A DNA stretch of 64,000 bases, taken from positions 55,001,001-55,065,000 of the forward strand of contig CM074855.1 of the NCBI GenBank assembly GCA_037501455.1. Direction: 5' to 3'. Shown in pieces: positions 38,170 to 48,487 of this stretch. The stretch's first letter is position 1. Each line of letters opens with the position of its first letter. The DNA comes from Lantana camara (lineage: Eukaryota; Streptophyta; Magnoliopsida; Lamiales; Verbenaceae). The position numbers and the translations under genes were made by a program. The notes under the pieces were generated by a model that was given only the letters and a program-made list of their open reading frames with translations, was not told the origin of the DNA and made no database searches.

Positions 38170-38267
38170 GATGGTGGGATTGCAAGGCCCAACCATCCAT
38201 GAACGGTGTACGTCGGGAACATGACTCCCACGCACGGGATTTCTTCCTCCACCAAACCTCCTGGTGG
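38170..38267 (-). other. Two GC-rich LTR hairpins shared with the LARD-like element
   Basis: Hairpin 38249-38267 has arms CCACCA and TGGTGG around GGAGGTT in element sense. Hairpin 38170-38197 has arms GATGG-T-TGGG and CCCACCATC. Both have counterparts at 21579-21600 and 21653-21681 in the other element, in the same order and with the pairing kept despite sequence change. The second LTR has the GATGG hairpin at 42631-42658. Confidence 0.55.
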
Positions 38268-38466
38268 ATTCAGAGGTGATCCCAAAAATTGGTGAGGATA
38301 GTGCAAGAGTTACCCGTCAGCCCTTGCTTTCCCGGTTGGCTCAATACACTACCCTCGGGCCCATGTGAACACGATATGCTTACTCGCCAAAACACGATCA
38401 ATCACGATAACACGATTATTCATTAGATCACGAAATCATTTGCAATCGGTAGAGATTGTGGGAAAG

Positions 38467-38474
<8 letters not shown>

Positions 38475-38507
<33 letters not shown>
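38475..38507. repeat. (AT)n microsatellite in the 3' LTR
   Basis: 33 bases of alternating AT. The matching run in the other LTR (42936-42960) is 25 bases, an 8-bp difference that accounts for most of the length difference between the two LTRs. Confidence 0.95.
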
Positions 38508-38510
<3 letters not shown>

Positions 38511-39048
38511 TTTGGCTGAAAACATCACGTAGGGTTGTAAGGGTTCTATATGTATCTAGTAATTAAACCTCACCTCTACCAACCAAAAGAAGCAAGGAAG
38601 CACCCTACGGACCGTGCTCCTCGTCTTCGGGACCAAGATCTGTGCAACAAGGATAAGTGTACATAAGACTCAACTCGAATGAACCAATTAAGACGCACGG
38701 CGAAGTCATAATCAAGATATTATGCAACAACAATCAAGGAGTGTCAAATAGGAGCATGATTATCAATTAAGCAAGTATATATATCACATAATTCACATAT
38801 GGGAGCCAAGGAAGTGAAAGAAATGCAATAAGAAAGGTTTTGGTGAAGTTTGGCCAAAATCGACAATTTTTGGAAATGTACATGTTGTGGGAAAACTGGA
38901 ATATCTTAAATTCTAGAAGTGGGAATTGAGTTTTGTTTGTTGGATATGAAAGTAGACACATACACCTTTCCAACGCTATATGGCACGTTTTCTAATTCAA
39001 ACCGAGGTGAAAATGGCGTTCGTCCGAAGTTGGACAAAATGCAGGAAA

Positions 39049-39177
39049 GTGACACGCCCGTGTCACCATTTCAAGGCAAACCGTGACACCCCCGTGTCAC
39101 GGTACAGAAAATCCCAACTCTCCAACATGCACCCCCGTGTCACCCAACACAAAGCAAAGATGACACGCCCGTGTCAT
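39049..39177. repeat. Cluster of TGACACG-type palindromes in the LTR
   Basis: GTGACACGCCCGTGTCAC at 39049-39066, a longer imperfect version with outer CCG/CGG arms at 39081-39102, a half copy (CACCCCCGTGTCACC) near 39130-39144, and ATGACACGCCCGTGTCAT at 39160-39177. The second LTR repeats the cluster at 43502-43519 (one arm-adjacent base changed), 43534-43555 and 43613-43630. These may be protein-binding sites or RNA hairpins; the outer bases change while keeping pairing (G-C to A-T). The LARD-like element has no equivalent that I can see. Confidence 0.8.
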
Positions 39178-40053
39178 CTGTGCGTGACAGAAAAACAGGG
39201 CAAAAACAGGGGTTTCCATGCACAAACCAACTCCAAACCAACATAATCCAAACTCCAACCATAACAAATGTTGAAACACCTCATATATACATCATACTTC
39301 AAGTATTCATCATTTCATCCAAGAAATAAACATCTAAGCATCAAGAATTCCTCATGAAAACCCCAAAAATATACATGCTTTCCAAACTTCACATAACTTC
39401 ATGTTTTATGCAAGAAATGAAGGGAATATGAGCTAAACATGCTTCTAATCATGAACACACATGAAAGCATCAAGATAACATCAAACCCTACTCATATAGT
39501 CAATCAATAGATTCAATCCATTCTCATGTTATACCTTGAAATGAAAAAAAGAATGAGATGAGGATGAAGAGATGAAGATGTTGATGCTTCTAGCTTCAAA
39601 GTTCCTCAAAATAGCTTGGATGATGAGATGAATTCTTCTCCTTCTCTTGAGGTGTAAATATCGATCCTCACTAGGTGTGTGTGTGTTCTCTTGTATGAAA
39701 ATGTATGTATGAGCAAGTGATGGAAGAGATGCATATATGATATATAATATCATCCACTAACATAACAAATGCACCCAATTTGCAAACAAGTCCCTATGTT
39801 ATTTAAATGAATGCAATCAAGTATCATCTCTAACAATTAAACATTTACTCCCAGTTCATGAGATGCAATTAAGTCCATAAATTTAATGAAATGTTCAATT
39901 AAAGTCACATAAGACACTTAAGCACATTATCACTTAATTCACAAATTTCACATTAAGGATAATTCATATAAAGCATGAACTTATAATACATATAATATTA
40001 TGAAATGTAGATAAATCTTCACATAATGTGTAAATTGAAAACGGGGCGTTACA

Positions 40054-40067
40054 ACTCTCTCCCCCTT
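40054..40067 (-). other. Polypurine tract of the gag-only element
   Basis: AAGGGGGAGAGAGT on the minus strand directly precedes the 3' LTR, with GGGGACCAGGTCCTCTT just upstream. It is the expected plus-strand primer and is closely similar to the tract of the other element. Confidence 0.88.
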
Positions 40068-40122
40068 AAGAGGACCTGGTCCCCAGGTCCATACTCAAGT
40101 TCTAAATCTCTAAAGCAAGCGG

Positions 40123-40349
40123 TGAGAGAGCCCCGTCTCTCAAACAAGCAAGGAGAGTACCCCGACTCTCACAAAAGCAAGGAGAGTACCCCGACTCTCA
40201 CCAAAGCAAGAATTACAAGAGAACCCCATCTCTTAAACACGCCAAAAGAGAACCCCGTCTCTTAAACACGAAATGAAAGAACCCCGTCTTTCAACAAGAA
40301 ATGAGAGAACCCCGTCTCTCAACAAGAAATGAGAGAACCCCGTCTCTCA
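40123..40349 (-). repeat. Ladder of eight short hairpins between gag and the polypurine tract
   Basis: Inverted repeats at 40123-40142, 40153-40170, 40182-40199, 40217-40234, 40246-40263, 40274-40293, 40302-40321 and 40330-40349, separated by about 7-17 bases such as AACAAGAAA. Stems differ but pair every time: GAGAGA/TCTCTC, GAGAGT/ACTCTC (two), AAGAGA/TCTCTT (two), GAAAGA/TCTTTC. The loop is almost constant (CGGGGT in element sense; variants CGGGGC and TGGGGT). Constant loop with co-varying stem points to a structured RNA recognised through its loop, though the role is unknown. Confidence 0.88.
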
Positions 40350-40481
40350 CACACACGCCAAAACAACGATTCAAGAAGGCAAATTGTAGAAACGTTCACG
40401 TAGATGTCACATAAAGCAGGTAGCATCACGTTAATCACATAACTAATGCTTTTACACAATCAAAATTGCAACTAATAAGAA
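40350..40481. other. Spacer between hairpin ladder and gag
   Basis: About 130 bases, AT-rich, with no recognisable motif. In element sense it follows the gag stop codon at 40482. Confidence 0.6.
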
Positions 40482-41684
40482 TTAAATACAATAGCAATAG
40501 ATTTCATGATGCACGTGATATGCATGGTTAGGGTACCGTTCACCGTTGATTATGCCATAAATATAGTTGATACCTTCGGCTACCACATTCGGATGAGCAT
40601 TCATATTGTGCACCTCTCTCTCCAGAGCATATGCACGAGCCTGAACAAGTGGCCTCTGTCCCCCGGCAGACAACTCTCGTCGCTTCGGACACGTGTCTAC
40701 TAGGTGCTCATTGCTTCCACAGCGCAGACATAGATTCAAACGTTTCCTACAAGCCTCATAAGTATGTGTATCACGTCCGCAATAGGTGCAAAGAGGTTTT
40801 CCCGAAGATGATGTTGAAGTTGGTACACTTGGAGCTTTCGAGGCCGATCCTATTGATTGAGCCTTTTTCTGAGATCCTTCCTGAGGTGGCGAGGATTGAT
40901 AAGAAATAGGCCTCTTTCCATTATTAGAATTTTGTCCGGAGTGAGGTACAGGCCTTCTCGCATTCACCGAGTCTTCAACTTTCAAAGCTTTCGTGGTAGC
41001 CTTGACCCAAGTACTCGTGTTAACCGCTTCCAAGGCTCTCTGTATGTCCGGTCGGAGTCCTTGTACGAACTGCATAGCTTTGTGAAAATCATCACTCGCT
41101 ATATTGGGTGCATAGCGAGATAACCTTTCATACTCTGAAATATACTCGGCCACAGACCTCGATCCTTGCTTCAATTCTGTAAATTCTCTCAACCTTCGAG
41201 TACGTGATGAGGGAGGGATGAACTTGTTCTTAAATTCTCTTGTAAATATTTCCCAATTAATCTCCTCTCCAGTTGCCTCCAATACAATCCGCATGCTTTC
41301 CCACCAAGAGTAGGCTTCCCCTTGTATTAAAGTGATGGTGCATCGAGCCTTCTCTCGGGACTCACATGGAATGAGCTCCCATATCCTCTCTACCTCTTTC
41401 AGCCACATTTCCGCCTGTATATCATTTCCCTTGAAGAACTTGGGAGGTCTTTGATTCTGAAACTCCCTAAGTATAACAGAAAGCTGTGCCTCAGGCGGTA
41501 CAACAGGTGCAGGTGGTGCTGGAGGTGCCGGTGGTACATAATCTCGTAGCCTTTGATCTATAATATTGATAACTGAGTTAACAAAGGCCTCTGCCGGCGG
41601 TGGTTGTGGAGGTGGAGGTGTAGGAGTACGACCACGATGATGACGTCGTCCTGGAGATCGATCACGATGTCTTCGTGGAGGCAT
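40482..41684 (-). CDS. gag: Ty3/gypsy-type Gag polyprotein, intact, pol deleted
   Basis: Structural Gag protein of 400 residues from the Met at 41684; the frame stays open 15 codons further upstream to an ATG at 41729, but MPPRRHRDRSPGRR is the more typical start. Order: a basic Arg-rich N-terminus (about 1-20), a Pro-rich stretch (about 20-65), a retrotransposon-Gag capsid domain (about 75-220; PKFFKG, AEMWLKEVE, GEAYSWW, FKNKFIPPS, LRPDIQRAL), a Ser/Pro-rich linker, then two CX2CX4HX4C zinc knuckles (about 299-312 and 319-332) that would bind the RNA genome. The family normally continues into protease. Here the frame reaches the usual Gag-protease junction (QARAYALE, VVAEGI) and then runs into unrelated sequence and a stop, with no Asp-Thr/Ser-Gly site. 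The uninterrupted frame suggests the protein is still made and used, in virus-like particles with a partner's enzymes. Confidence 0.92.
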   Translation of the reverse strand: MPPRRHRDRSPGRRHHRGRTPTPPPPQPPPAEAFVNSVINIIDQRLRDYVPPAPPAPPAPVVPPEAQLSVILREFQNQRPPKFFKGNDIQAEMWLKEVERIWELIPCESREKARCTITLIQGEAYSWWESMRIVLEATGEEINWEIFTREFKNKFIPPSSRTRRLREFTELKQGSRSVAEYISEYERLSRYAPNIASDDFHKAMQFVQGLRPDIQRALEAVNTSTWVKATTKALKVEDSVNARRPVPHSGQNSNNGKRPISYQSSPPQEGSQKKAQSIGSASKAPSVPTSTSSSGKPLCTYCGRDTHTYEACRKRLNLCLRCGSNEHLVDTCPKRRELSAGGQRPLVQARAYALEREVHNMNAHPNVVAEGINYIYGIINGERYPNHAYHVHHEIYCYCI

Positions 41685-41877
41685 CCTGTCAATAAACACT
41701 AAAATGCGTGCTATTTTTAGTCTATGCATGTTAATGCAAATAATTCAATCAGAATTCAAAATTTAAATCAATTAAGCACAAAGGAGAGGTATATATGCAA
41801 CACATTGTCAAGTAGTCCCTAAGCCGTACGACCTAGACTCACAAGACACAACACTAGAACCACGGTTTTGCAACCGG
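41685..41877 (-). other. Leader between primer-binding site and gag
   Basis: About 190 bases of untranslated leader. The part next to the primer-binding site (CCGGTTGCAAAACCG, then GTCTAGGTCGTACGGC in element sense) resembles 22507-22565 of the LARD-like element, which shows that the two share an ancestral leader, where packaging signals usually lie. Confidence 0.7.
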
Positions 41878-41889
41878 GCTCTGATACCA
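41878..41889 (-). other. Primer-binding site (initiator Met tRNA)
   Basis: On the minus strand it reads TGGTATCAGAGC, complementary to the 3' end of initiator-Met tRNA, 7 nt after the 5' LTR. It fixes the orientation of the element as minus. Confidence 0.95.
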
Positions 41890-41896
41890 CTTAAGA

Positions 41897-42927
41897 TGTA
41901 GCACCCGGAACGCCGAGATGCCACACCCCCGCACCATAAGTCTAGCTCACACATGAAATGGGTAGTCCATATATGAACCGGACTCATGGCGAACGGGTGT
42001 ACAACAAAACTCAAAAGCTAGGCGGGTACCCTCAAATACTACCAATAAACAATTCAGAGCAATAAAAGTGGAAGCAATAGCAATCAATACTTTTAGGTAC
42101 CATATTTACATATTTATTTATAGATACCAACATTTATATATATCAATACAATATCATCTCCAAGTATAAATCCAAAACATGCTACAAAATAACTAGTATC
42201 AATACAAGAACAAAGTATGAAGGTGAAGTGCTAGACCCGAATAAAAGACACGAGACTCTAATTCCCGCCCAGCACGAACCTGCAAAAACTGAAAAGTTGA
42301 GGTGTCAGTCCAACATGGACTGAGCGAGGGGTTTATAATTAAATAATAGCGCAATTACCATGCAAGCCATAATCTCGGGTAAGGGTTTATAAAATAGAAA
42401 CAATATAAGTTCAATATTAAAATAGATCTCGCCCGAGATTACAACTAATCCATTCAATCAATATAAACCTTATCAGTTCAATTCAATTCACTCAGTGGCC
42501 CGGCGAGTGAGGGCAATCTCCAACCTTACTCCAATTAGTGAACAATACCATCTTTAGGTTTTATTTCAATAATTATCATACAATCATTAGTGCACACTTA
42601 GCATTTTCACGAACTCCTTCTTCCTCCGGTGATGGTGGGATTGCAAGGCCCAACCATCCATGAACGGTGTACGTCGGGAACATGACTCCCACGCACGGGA
42701 TTTCTTCCTCCACCAAACCTCCTGGTGGATTCAGAGGTGATCCCAAAAATTGGTGAGGATAGTGCAAGAGTTACCCGTCAGCCCTTGCTTTCCCGGTTGG
42801 CTCAATACACTACCCTCGGGCCCATGTGAACACGATATGCTTACTCGCCAAAACACGATCAATCACGATAACACGATTATTCATTAGATCACGAAATCAT
42901 TTGCAATCGGTAGAGATTGTGGGAAAG

Positions 42928-42961
<34 letters not shown>

Positions 42962-44506
42962 ATTTTGGCTGAAAACATCACGTAGGGTTGTAAGGGTTCT
43001 ATATGTATCTAGTAATTAAACCTCACGTCTACCAACCAAAAGAAGCAAGGAAGCACCCTACGGACCGTGCTCCTCGTCTTCGGGACCAAGATCTGTGCAA
43101 CAAGGATAAGTGTACATAAGACTCAACTCGAATGAACCAATTAAGACGCACGGCGAAGTCATAAACAAGTTATTATGCAACAACAATCAAGGAGTGTCAA
43201 ATAGGAGCATGATTATCAATTAAGCAAGTATATATATCACATAATTCACATATGGGAGCCAAGGAAGTGAAAGAAATGCAATAAGAAAGGTTTTGGTGAA
43301 GTTTGGCCAAAACCGACAATTTTTGGAAATGTACATGTTGTGGGAAAACTGGAATATCTTAAATTCTAGAAGTGGGAATTGAGTTTTGTTTGTTGGATAT
43401 GAAAGTAGACACATAGACCTTTCCAACGCTATATGGCACGTTTTCTAATTCAAACCGAGGTGAAAATGGCGTTCGTCCGAAGTTGGACAAAATGCCGGAA
43501 AGTGACACGCTCGTGTCACCATTTCAAGGCAAACCGTGACACCCCCGTGTCACGGTACAGAAAATCCCAACTCTCCAACATGCACCCCCGTGTCACCCAA
43601 CACAAAGCAAAGATGACACGCCCGTGTCATCTGTGCGTGACAGAAAAACAGGGCAAAAACAGGGGTTTCCATGCACAAACCAACTCCAAACCAACATAAT
43701 CCAAACTCCAACCATAACAAATGTTGAAACACCTCATATATACATCATACTTCAAGTATTCATCATTTCATCCAAGAAATAAACATCTAAGCATCAAGAA
43801 TTCCTCATGAAAACCCCAAAAATATACATGCTTTCCAAACTTCACATAACTTCATGTTTTATGCAAGAAATGAAGGGAATATGAGCTAAACATGCTTCTA
43901 ATCATGAACACACATGAAAGCATCAAGATAACATCAAACCCTACTCATATAGTCAATCAATAGATTCAATCCATTCTCATGTTATACCTTGAAATGAAAA
44001 AAAGAATGAGATGAGGATGAAGAGATGAAGATGTTGATGCTTCTAGCTTCAAAGTTCCTCAAAATAGCTTGGATGATGAGATGAATTCTTCTCCTTCTCT
44101 TGAGGTGTAAATATCGATCCTCACTAGGTGTGTGTGTGTTCTCTTGTATGAAAATGTATGTATGAGCAAGTGATGGAAGAGATGCATATATGATATATAA
44201 TATCATCCACTAACATAACAAATGCACCCAATTTGCAAACAAGTCCCTATGTTATTTAAATGAATGCAATCAAGTATCATCTCTAACAATTAAACATTTA
44301 CTCCCAGTTCATGAGATGCAATTAAGTCCATAAATTTAATGAAATGTTCAATTAAAGTCACATAAGACACTTAAGCACATTATCACTTAATTCACAAATT
44401 TCACATTAAGGATAATTCATATAAAGCATGAACTTATAATACATATAATATTATGAAATGTAGATAAATCTTCACATAATGTGTAAATTGAAAACGGGGC
44501 GTTACA
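41897..44506 (-). repeat. 5' LTR of the gag-only element (2,610 bp)
   Basis: Second copy of 37437-40053. In element sense it starts TGTAACGCCCCG, close to the TGTAACACCCCG of the LARD-like element. It carries second copies of the palindrome cluster, the (AT)n run (42936-42960), the GC-rich hairpins and the conserved tail. Substitutions between the LTRs are scattered, as expected after insertion. Confidence 0.95.
44185..44205 (-). promoter_or_regulatory. Candidate TATA region of the gag-only element's 5' LTR
   Basis: In element sense ATATTATATATCATATATGC lies about 300 bases into the LTR and is followed by a pyrimidine-rich stretch (ATCTCTTCCATCAC). This is a reasonable TATA region with a start near 44150-44165, but AT-rich sequence is common here and the call is weak. 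Confidence 0.3.
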
Positions 44507-44511
44507 CAATA
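44507..44511. repeat. Target-site duplication, right copy (CAATA)
   Basis: Matches 37432-37436. The satellite resumes as CAATACGATTATTGG in register with block 2. Confidence 0.95.
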
Positions 44512-45745
44512 CGATTATTGGAGCATTAAATTGAGATTCAGTGAAACCTAGGTGTCTATTCGTAAAGGGCGAAGTATGATTATCCGATAACAAGGTGTTC
44601 ATCGGATATTTCGAAACAACGAGTGTCATTGCTTCAAAAGTATTAATTCGTAAAATTGGGATATGTATATGCATAGTGAGGAGAAATAACTTAAAAACAT
44701 TTCACAAAGATGAAATCTCTACATATATTGTTAGAAACACATGTATTTACGAGAAAGTGATTAAATATTTCGGGAAAACACAAGTTCAAATTTGATCCCA
44801 ACTTAATATTACAATGTATTAAATCATAGATCGAATAACGAAAAACGAGAGCGTCATTATTTCTGAAGTATCAGTTCGTAAAATTGAAGCACTGAAAACA
44901 GAAATTGGAGTATTGTTGCATTTAACATAGAGTTTGAATATTCGAAAATAAGGTGTTCCAACACAATACGGTTATTGGAGCATTAAATTGAGATTCAGTG
45001 AAACCTAGGTGTCTTTTCGTAAAGGGCGAAGTATGATTATCCGATAATAAGGTGTTCATCGGATATTTCGAAATAACGAGTGTCATTGCTTCAAAAGTAT
45101 TAATTCGTAAAATTGGGATGTGTATATGCATAATAAGGAGAAATAACTTAAAAACATTTCATAAAGATGAAATCTCTACATATATTGTTAGAAACACATG
45201 TAATTACGAGAAAGTGATTAAATATTTCGGGAAAACACAAGTTCAAATTTGATCCCAACTTAATATTATAATGTATTAAATCATAAATCGAATAACGAAG
45301 AACGAGAGCGTCATTATTTCTGAAGTATCAATTCGTAAAATTGAAGTACTGAAAACAGAAATTGAAGTATTGTTGCATTTAACATAGAGTTTGAATATTC
45401 GAAAATAAGGTGTTCCAACACAATACGATTATTGGAGCATTAAATTGAGATTTAGTGAAACCTAGGTGTCTATTCGTAAAGGGCGAAGTATGATTATCCG
45501 ATAACAAGGTGTTCATCGGATATTTCGAAACAACGAGTGTCACTGCTTCAAAAGTATTAATTCGTAAAATTGGGATATGTATATGCATAGTAAGGAGAAA
45601 TAACTTAAAAACATTTCATAAAGATGAAATCTCTACATATATTGTTAGAAACACATGTAATTACGAGAAAGTGATTAAATATTTCGGGAAAACACAAGTT
45701 CAAATTTGATCCCAACTTAATATTACAATGTATTAAATCATAAAT

Positions 45746-48487
45746 CGAATAAAGAAGAACGAGAGCGTCATTATTTCTGAAGTATCAGTTCGTAAAATTG
45801 AAGTACTGAAAACAGAAATTGAAGTATTGTTGCATTTAACATAGAGTATGAATATTCGAAAATAAGGTGTTCCAACATAATATAATTATTGGAGCATTAA
45901 ATTGAGATTTAGTGAAACCTAGGTGTCTATTCGTAAAGGGCGAAGTATGATTATCCGATAACAAGGTGTTCATCGGATATTTCGAAAGAACGAGTGTCAT
46001 TGCTTCAAAAGTATTAATTTGTAAAATTGGGATATGTATATGCATAGTAAGGAGAAATAACTTAAAAACATTTCATAAAGATGAAATCTCTACATATATT
46101 GTTAGAAACACATGTAATTACGAGAAAGTGATTAAATATTTCGGGAAAACACAAGTTCAAAATTGATCCCAACATAATATTACAATGTATTAAATCATAA
46201 ATCGAATAATGAAGAACGAGAGGGTTATTATTTCTGAAGTATCAGTTCGTAAAATTGAAGTACTGAAAACAGAAAATGAAGTATTGTTGCATTTAACATA
46301 GAGTTTGAATATTCGAAAACAAGGTGTTCCAACACAATACGAATATTGGAGCATTAAATTGAGATTCAGTGAAACCTAGGTGTCTATTCGTAAAGGGCGA
46401 AGTATGATTATCCGATAACAAGGTGTTCATCAGATATTTCGCTATAACGAGTGTCATTGCTTCAAAAGTATTAATTCGTAAAATTGGGATATGTATATGC
46501 ATAATAAGCAGAAATAACTTAAAAACATTTGATAAAGATGAAATCTGTACATATATTGTTAGAAACACTTGTAATTACGAGAAAGTGATTAAATATTTAG
46601 GGAAAACACAAGTTCAAATTTGATCCCAACATAATATTACAATGTATTAAATCATAAATCGAATAACGAAGAACGAGAGCGTCATTATTTCTGAAGTATC
46701 AGTTCGTAAAATTGAAGTACTGAAAACAGAAATTGAAGTATTGTTGCATTTAACGTAGAGTTTGAATATTCGAAAATAAGGTGTTGCAACACAATACGAT
46801 TATTGGAGCATTAAATTGAGATTCAGTGAAACCTAGGTGTCTATTCGTAAAGGGCGAAGTATGATTATCCGATAACAAGGTGTTCATCGGATATTTCGAA
46901 ACAACGAGTGTCATTGCTTCAAAAGTATTAATTCGTAAAATTGGGATATGTATATGCATAGTGAGGAGAAATAACTTAAAAACATTTCATAAAGATGAAA
47001 TCTCTACATATATTGTTAGAAACACATGTATTTACGAGAAAGTGATTAAATATTTCGGGAAAACACAAGTTCAAATTTGATCCCAACTTAATGTTACAAT
47101 GTATTAAATGATAAATCGAATAATGAAGAACGAGAGGGTTATTATTTCTGAAGTATCAGTTCGTAAAATTGAAGTACTGAAAACAGAAAATGAAGTATTG
47201 TTGCATTTAACATAGAGTTTGAATATTCGAAAACAAGGTGTTCCAACACAATACGAATATTGGAGCATTAAATTGAGATTCAGTGAAACCTAGGTGTCTA
47301 TTCGTAAAGGGCGAAGTATGATTATCCGATAACAAGGTGTTCATCGGATATTTCGAAAGAACGAGTGTCATTGCTTCAAAAGTATTAATTTGTAAAATTG
47401 GGATATGTATATGCATAGTAAGGAGAAATAACTTAAAAACATTTCATAAAGATGAAATCTCTACATATATTGTTAGAAACACATGTAATTACGAGAAAGT
47501 GATTAAATATTTCGGGAAAACACAAGTTCAAAATTGATCCCAACATAATATTACAATGTATTAAATCATAAATCGAATAATGAAGAACGAGAGGGTTATT
47601 ATTTCTGAAGTATCAGTTCGTAAAATTGAAGTACTGAAAACAGAAAATGAAGTATTGTTGCATTTAACATAGAGTTTGAATATTCGAAAACAAGGTGTTC
47701 CAACACAATACGAATATTGGAGCATTAAATTGAGATTCAGTGAAACCTAGGTGTCTATTCGTAAAGGGCGAAGTATGATTATCCGATAACAAGGTGTTCA
47801 TCAGATATTTCGCTATAACGAGTGTCATTGCTTCAAAAGTATTAATTCGTAAAATTGGGATATGTATATGCATAATAAGCAGAAATAACTTAAAAACATT
47901 TGATAAAGATGAAATCTGTACATATATTGTTAGAAACACTTGTAATTACGAGAAAGTGATTAAATATTTAGGGAAAACACAAGTTCAAATTTGATCCCAA
48001 CATAATATTACAATGTATTAAAACATAAATCGAATAACGAAGAACGAGAGCGTCATTATTTCTGAAGTATCAGTTCGTAAAATTGAAGTACTGAAAACAG
48101 AAATTGAAGTATTGTTGCATTTAACGTAGAGTTTGAATATTCGAAAATAAGGTGTTGCAACACAATACGATTATTGGAGCATTAAATTGAGATTCAGTGA
48201 AACCTAGGTGTCTATTCGTAAAGGGCGAAGTATGATTATCCGATAACAAGGTGTTCATCGGATATTTCGAAACAACGAGTGTCATTGCTTCAAAAGTATT
48301 AATTCGTAAAATTGGGATATGTATATGCATAGTGAGGAGAAATAACTTAAAAACATTTCATAAAGATGAAATCTCTACATATATTGTTAGACACACATGT
48401 ATTTACGAGAAAGTGATTAAATATTTCGGGAAAACACAAGTTCAAATTTGATCCCAACTTAATATTACAATGTATTAAATCATAGAT
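45746..48487. repeat. Three-monomer higher-order repeat in block 3
   Basis: Units at 46203 and 46660 recur at 47574 and 48031 (TTTCGCTATAACG with AATAAGCAG; then GTGTTGCAACAC). The preceding units at 45746 and 47117 share only their later part (GAAAGAACGAG, TTTGTAAAATT, CAAAATTGATC); the front of the unit at 47117 (AATGAAG, GAAAATGAAG, CGAATATTGG) matches the unit at 46203, making it a mosaic. Confidence 0.85.

Larger units (their letters stand above)
37437..40053 (-). repeat. 3' LTR of the gag-only element (2,617 bp)
   Basis: On the plus strand it runs TGTAGCACCCGG to CGGGGCGTTACA and recurs at 41897-44506. In element sense it holds, in order, an AT-rich start, a cluster of TGACACG palindromes (39049-39177), an (AT)n run, two GC-rich hairpins, a TCAGTCC stem-loop, TTTGCAGGTTC and the terminus. 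Small open frames of 60-88 codons in it are not conserved with any family I know and I do not call them. Confidence 0.95.
37437..44506 (-). mobile_element. Non-autonomous Ty3/gypsy-type retrotransposon with gag only (TR-GAG-like, 7,070 bp)
   Basis: Complete element on the minus strand: 5' LTR 41897-44506, primer-binding site 41878-41889, gag 40482-41684, hairpin ladder 40123-40349, polypurine tract 40054-40067, 3' LTR 37437-40053, with 5-bp target duplications. The interior is only 1,843 bp and codes for Gag alone; protease, RT, RNase H and integrase are absent. That matches the TR-GAG class of plant elements, which depend on an autonomous partner for replication and integration. The LTRs differ by about eleven substitutions I could see, a 1-bp indel and an (AT)n length change, so it is older than the plus-strand element. 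Gag style and termini suggest a Tekay/Del-like chromovirus lineage, but without RT or a chromodomain this is tentative. Confidence 0.94.

Noticed and set aside
38980..39246. 88-codon frame over the LTR palindrome cluster, and other 60-79 codon frames in the gag-only element.
   Set aside because: They lie inside an LTR, mostly antisense to the element, and translate palindromes and low-complexity sequence; no family resemblance.
40123..40349. Regularly spaced palindromic repeats resembling a CRISPR array.
   Set aside because: The spacers are short (7-17 bases), similar to one another and A-rich; the repeats vary in sequence; the setting is a plant retrotransposon with no cas genes.
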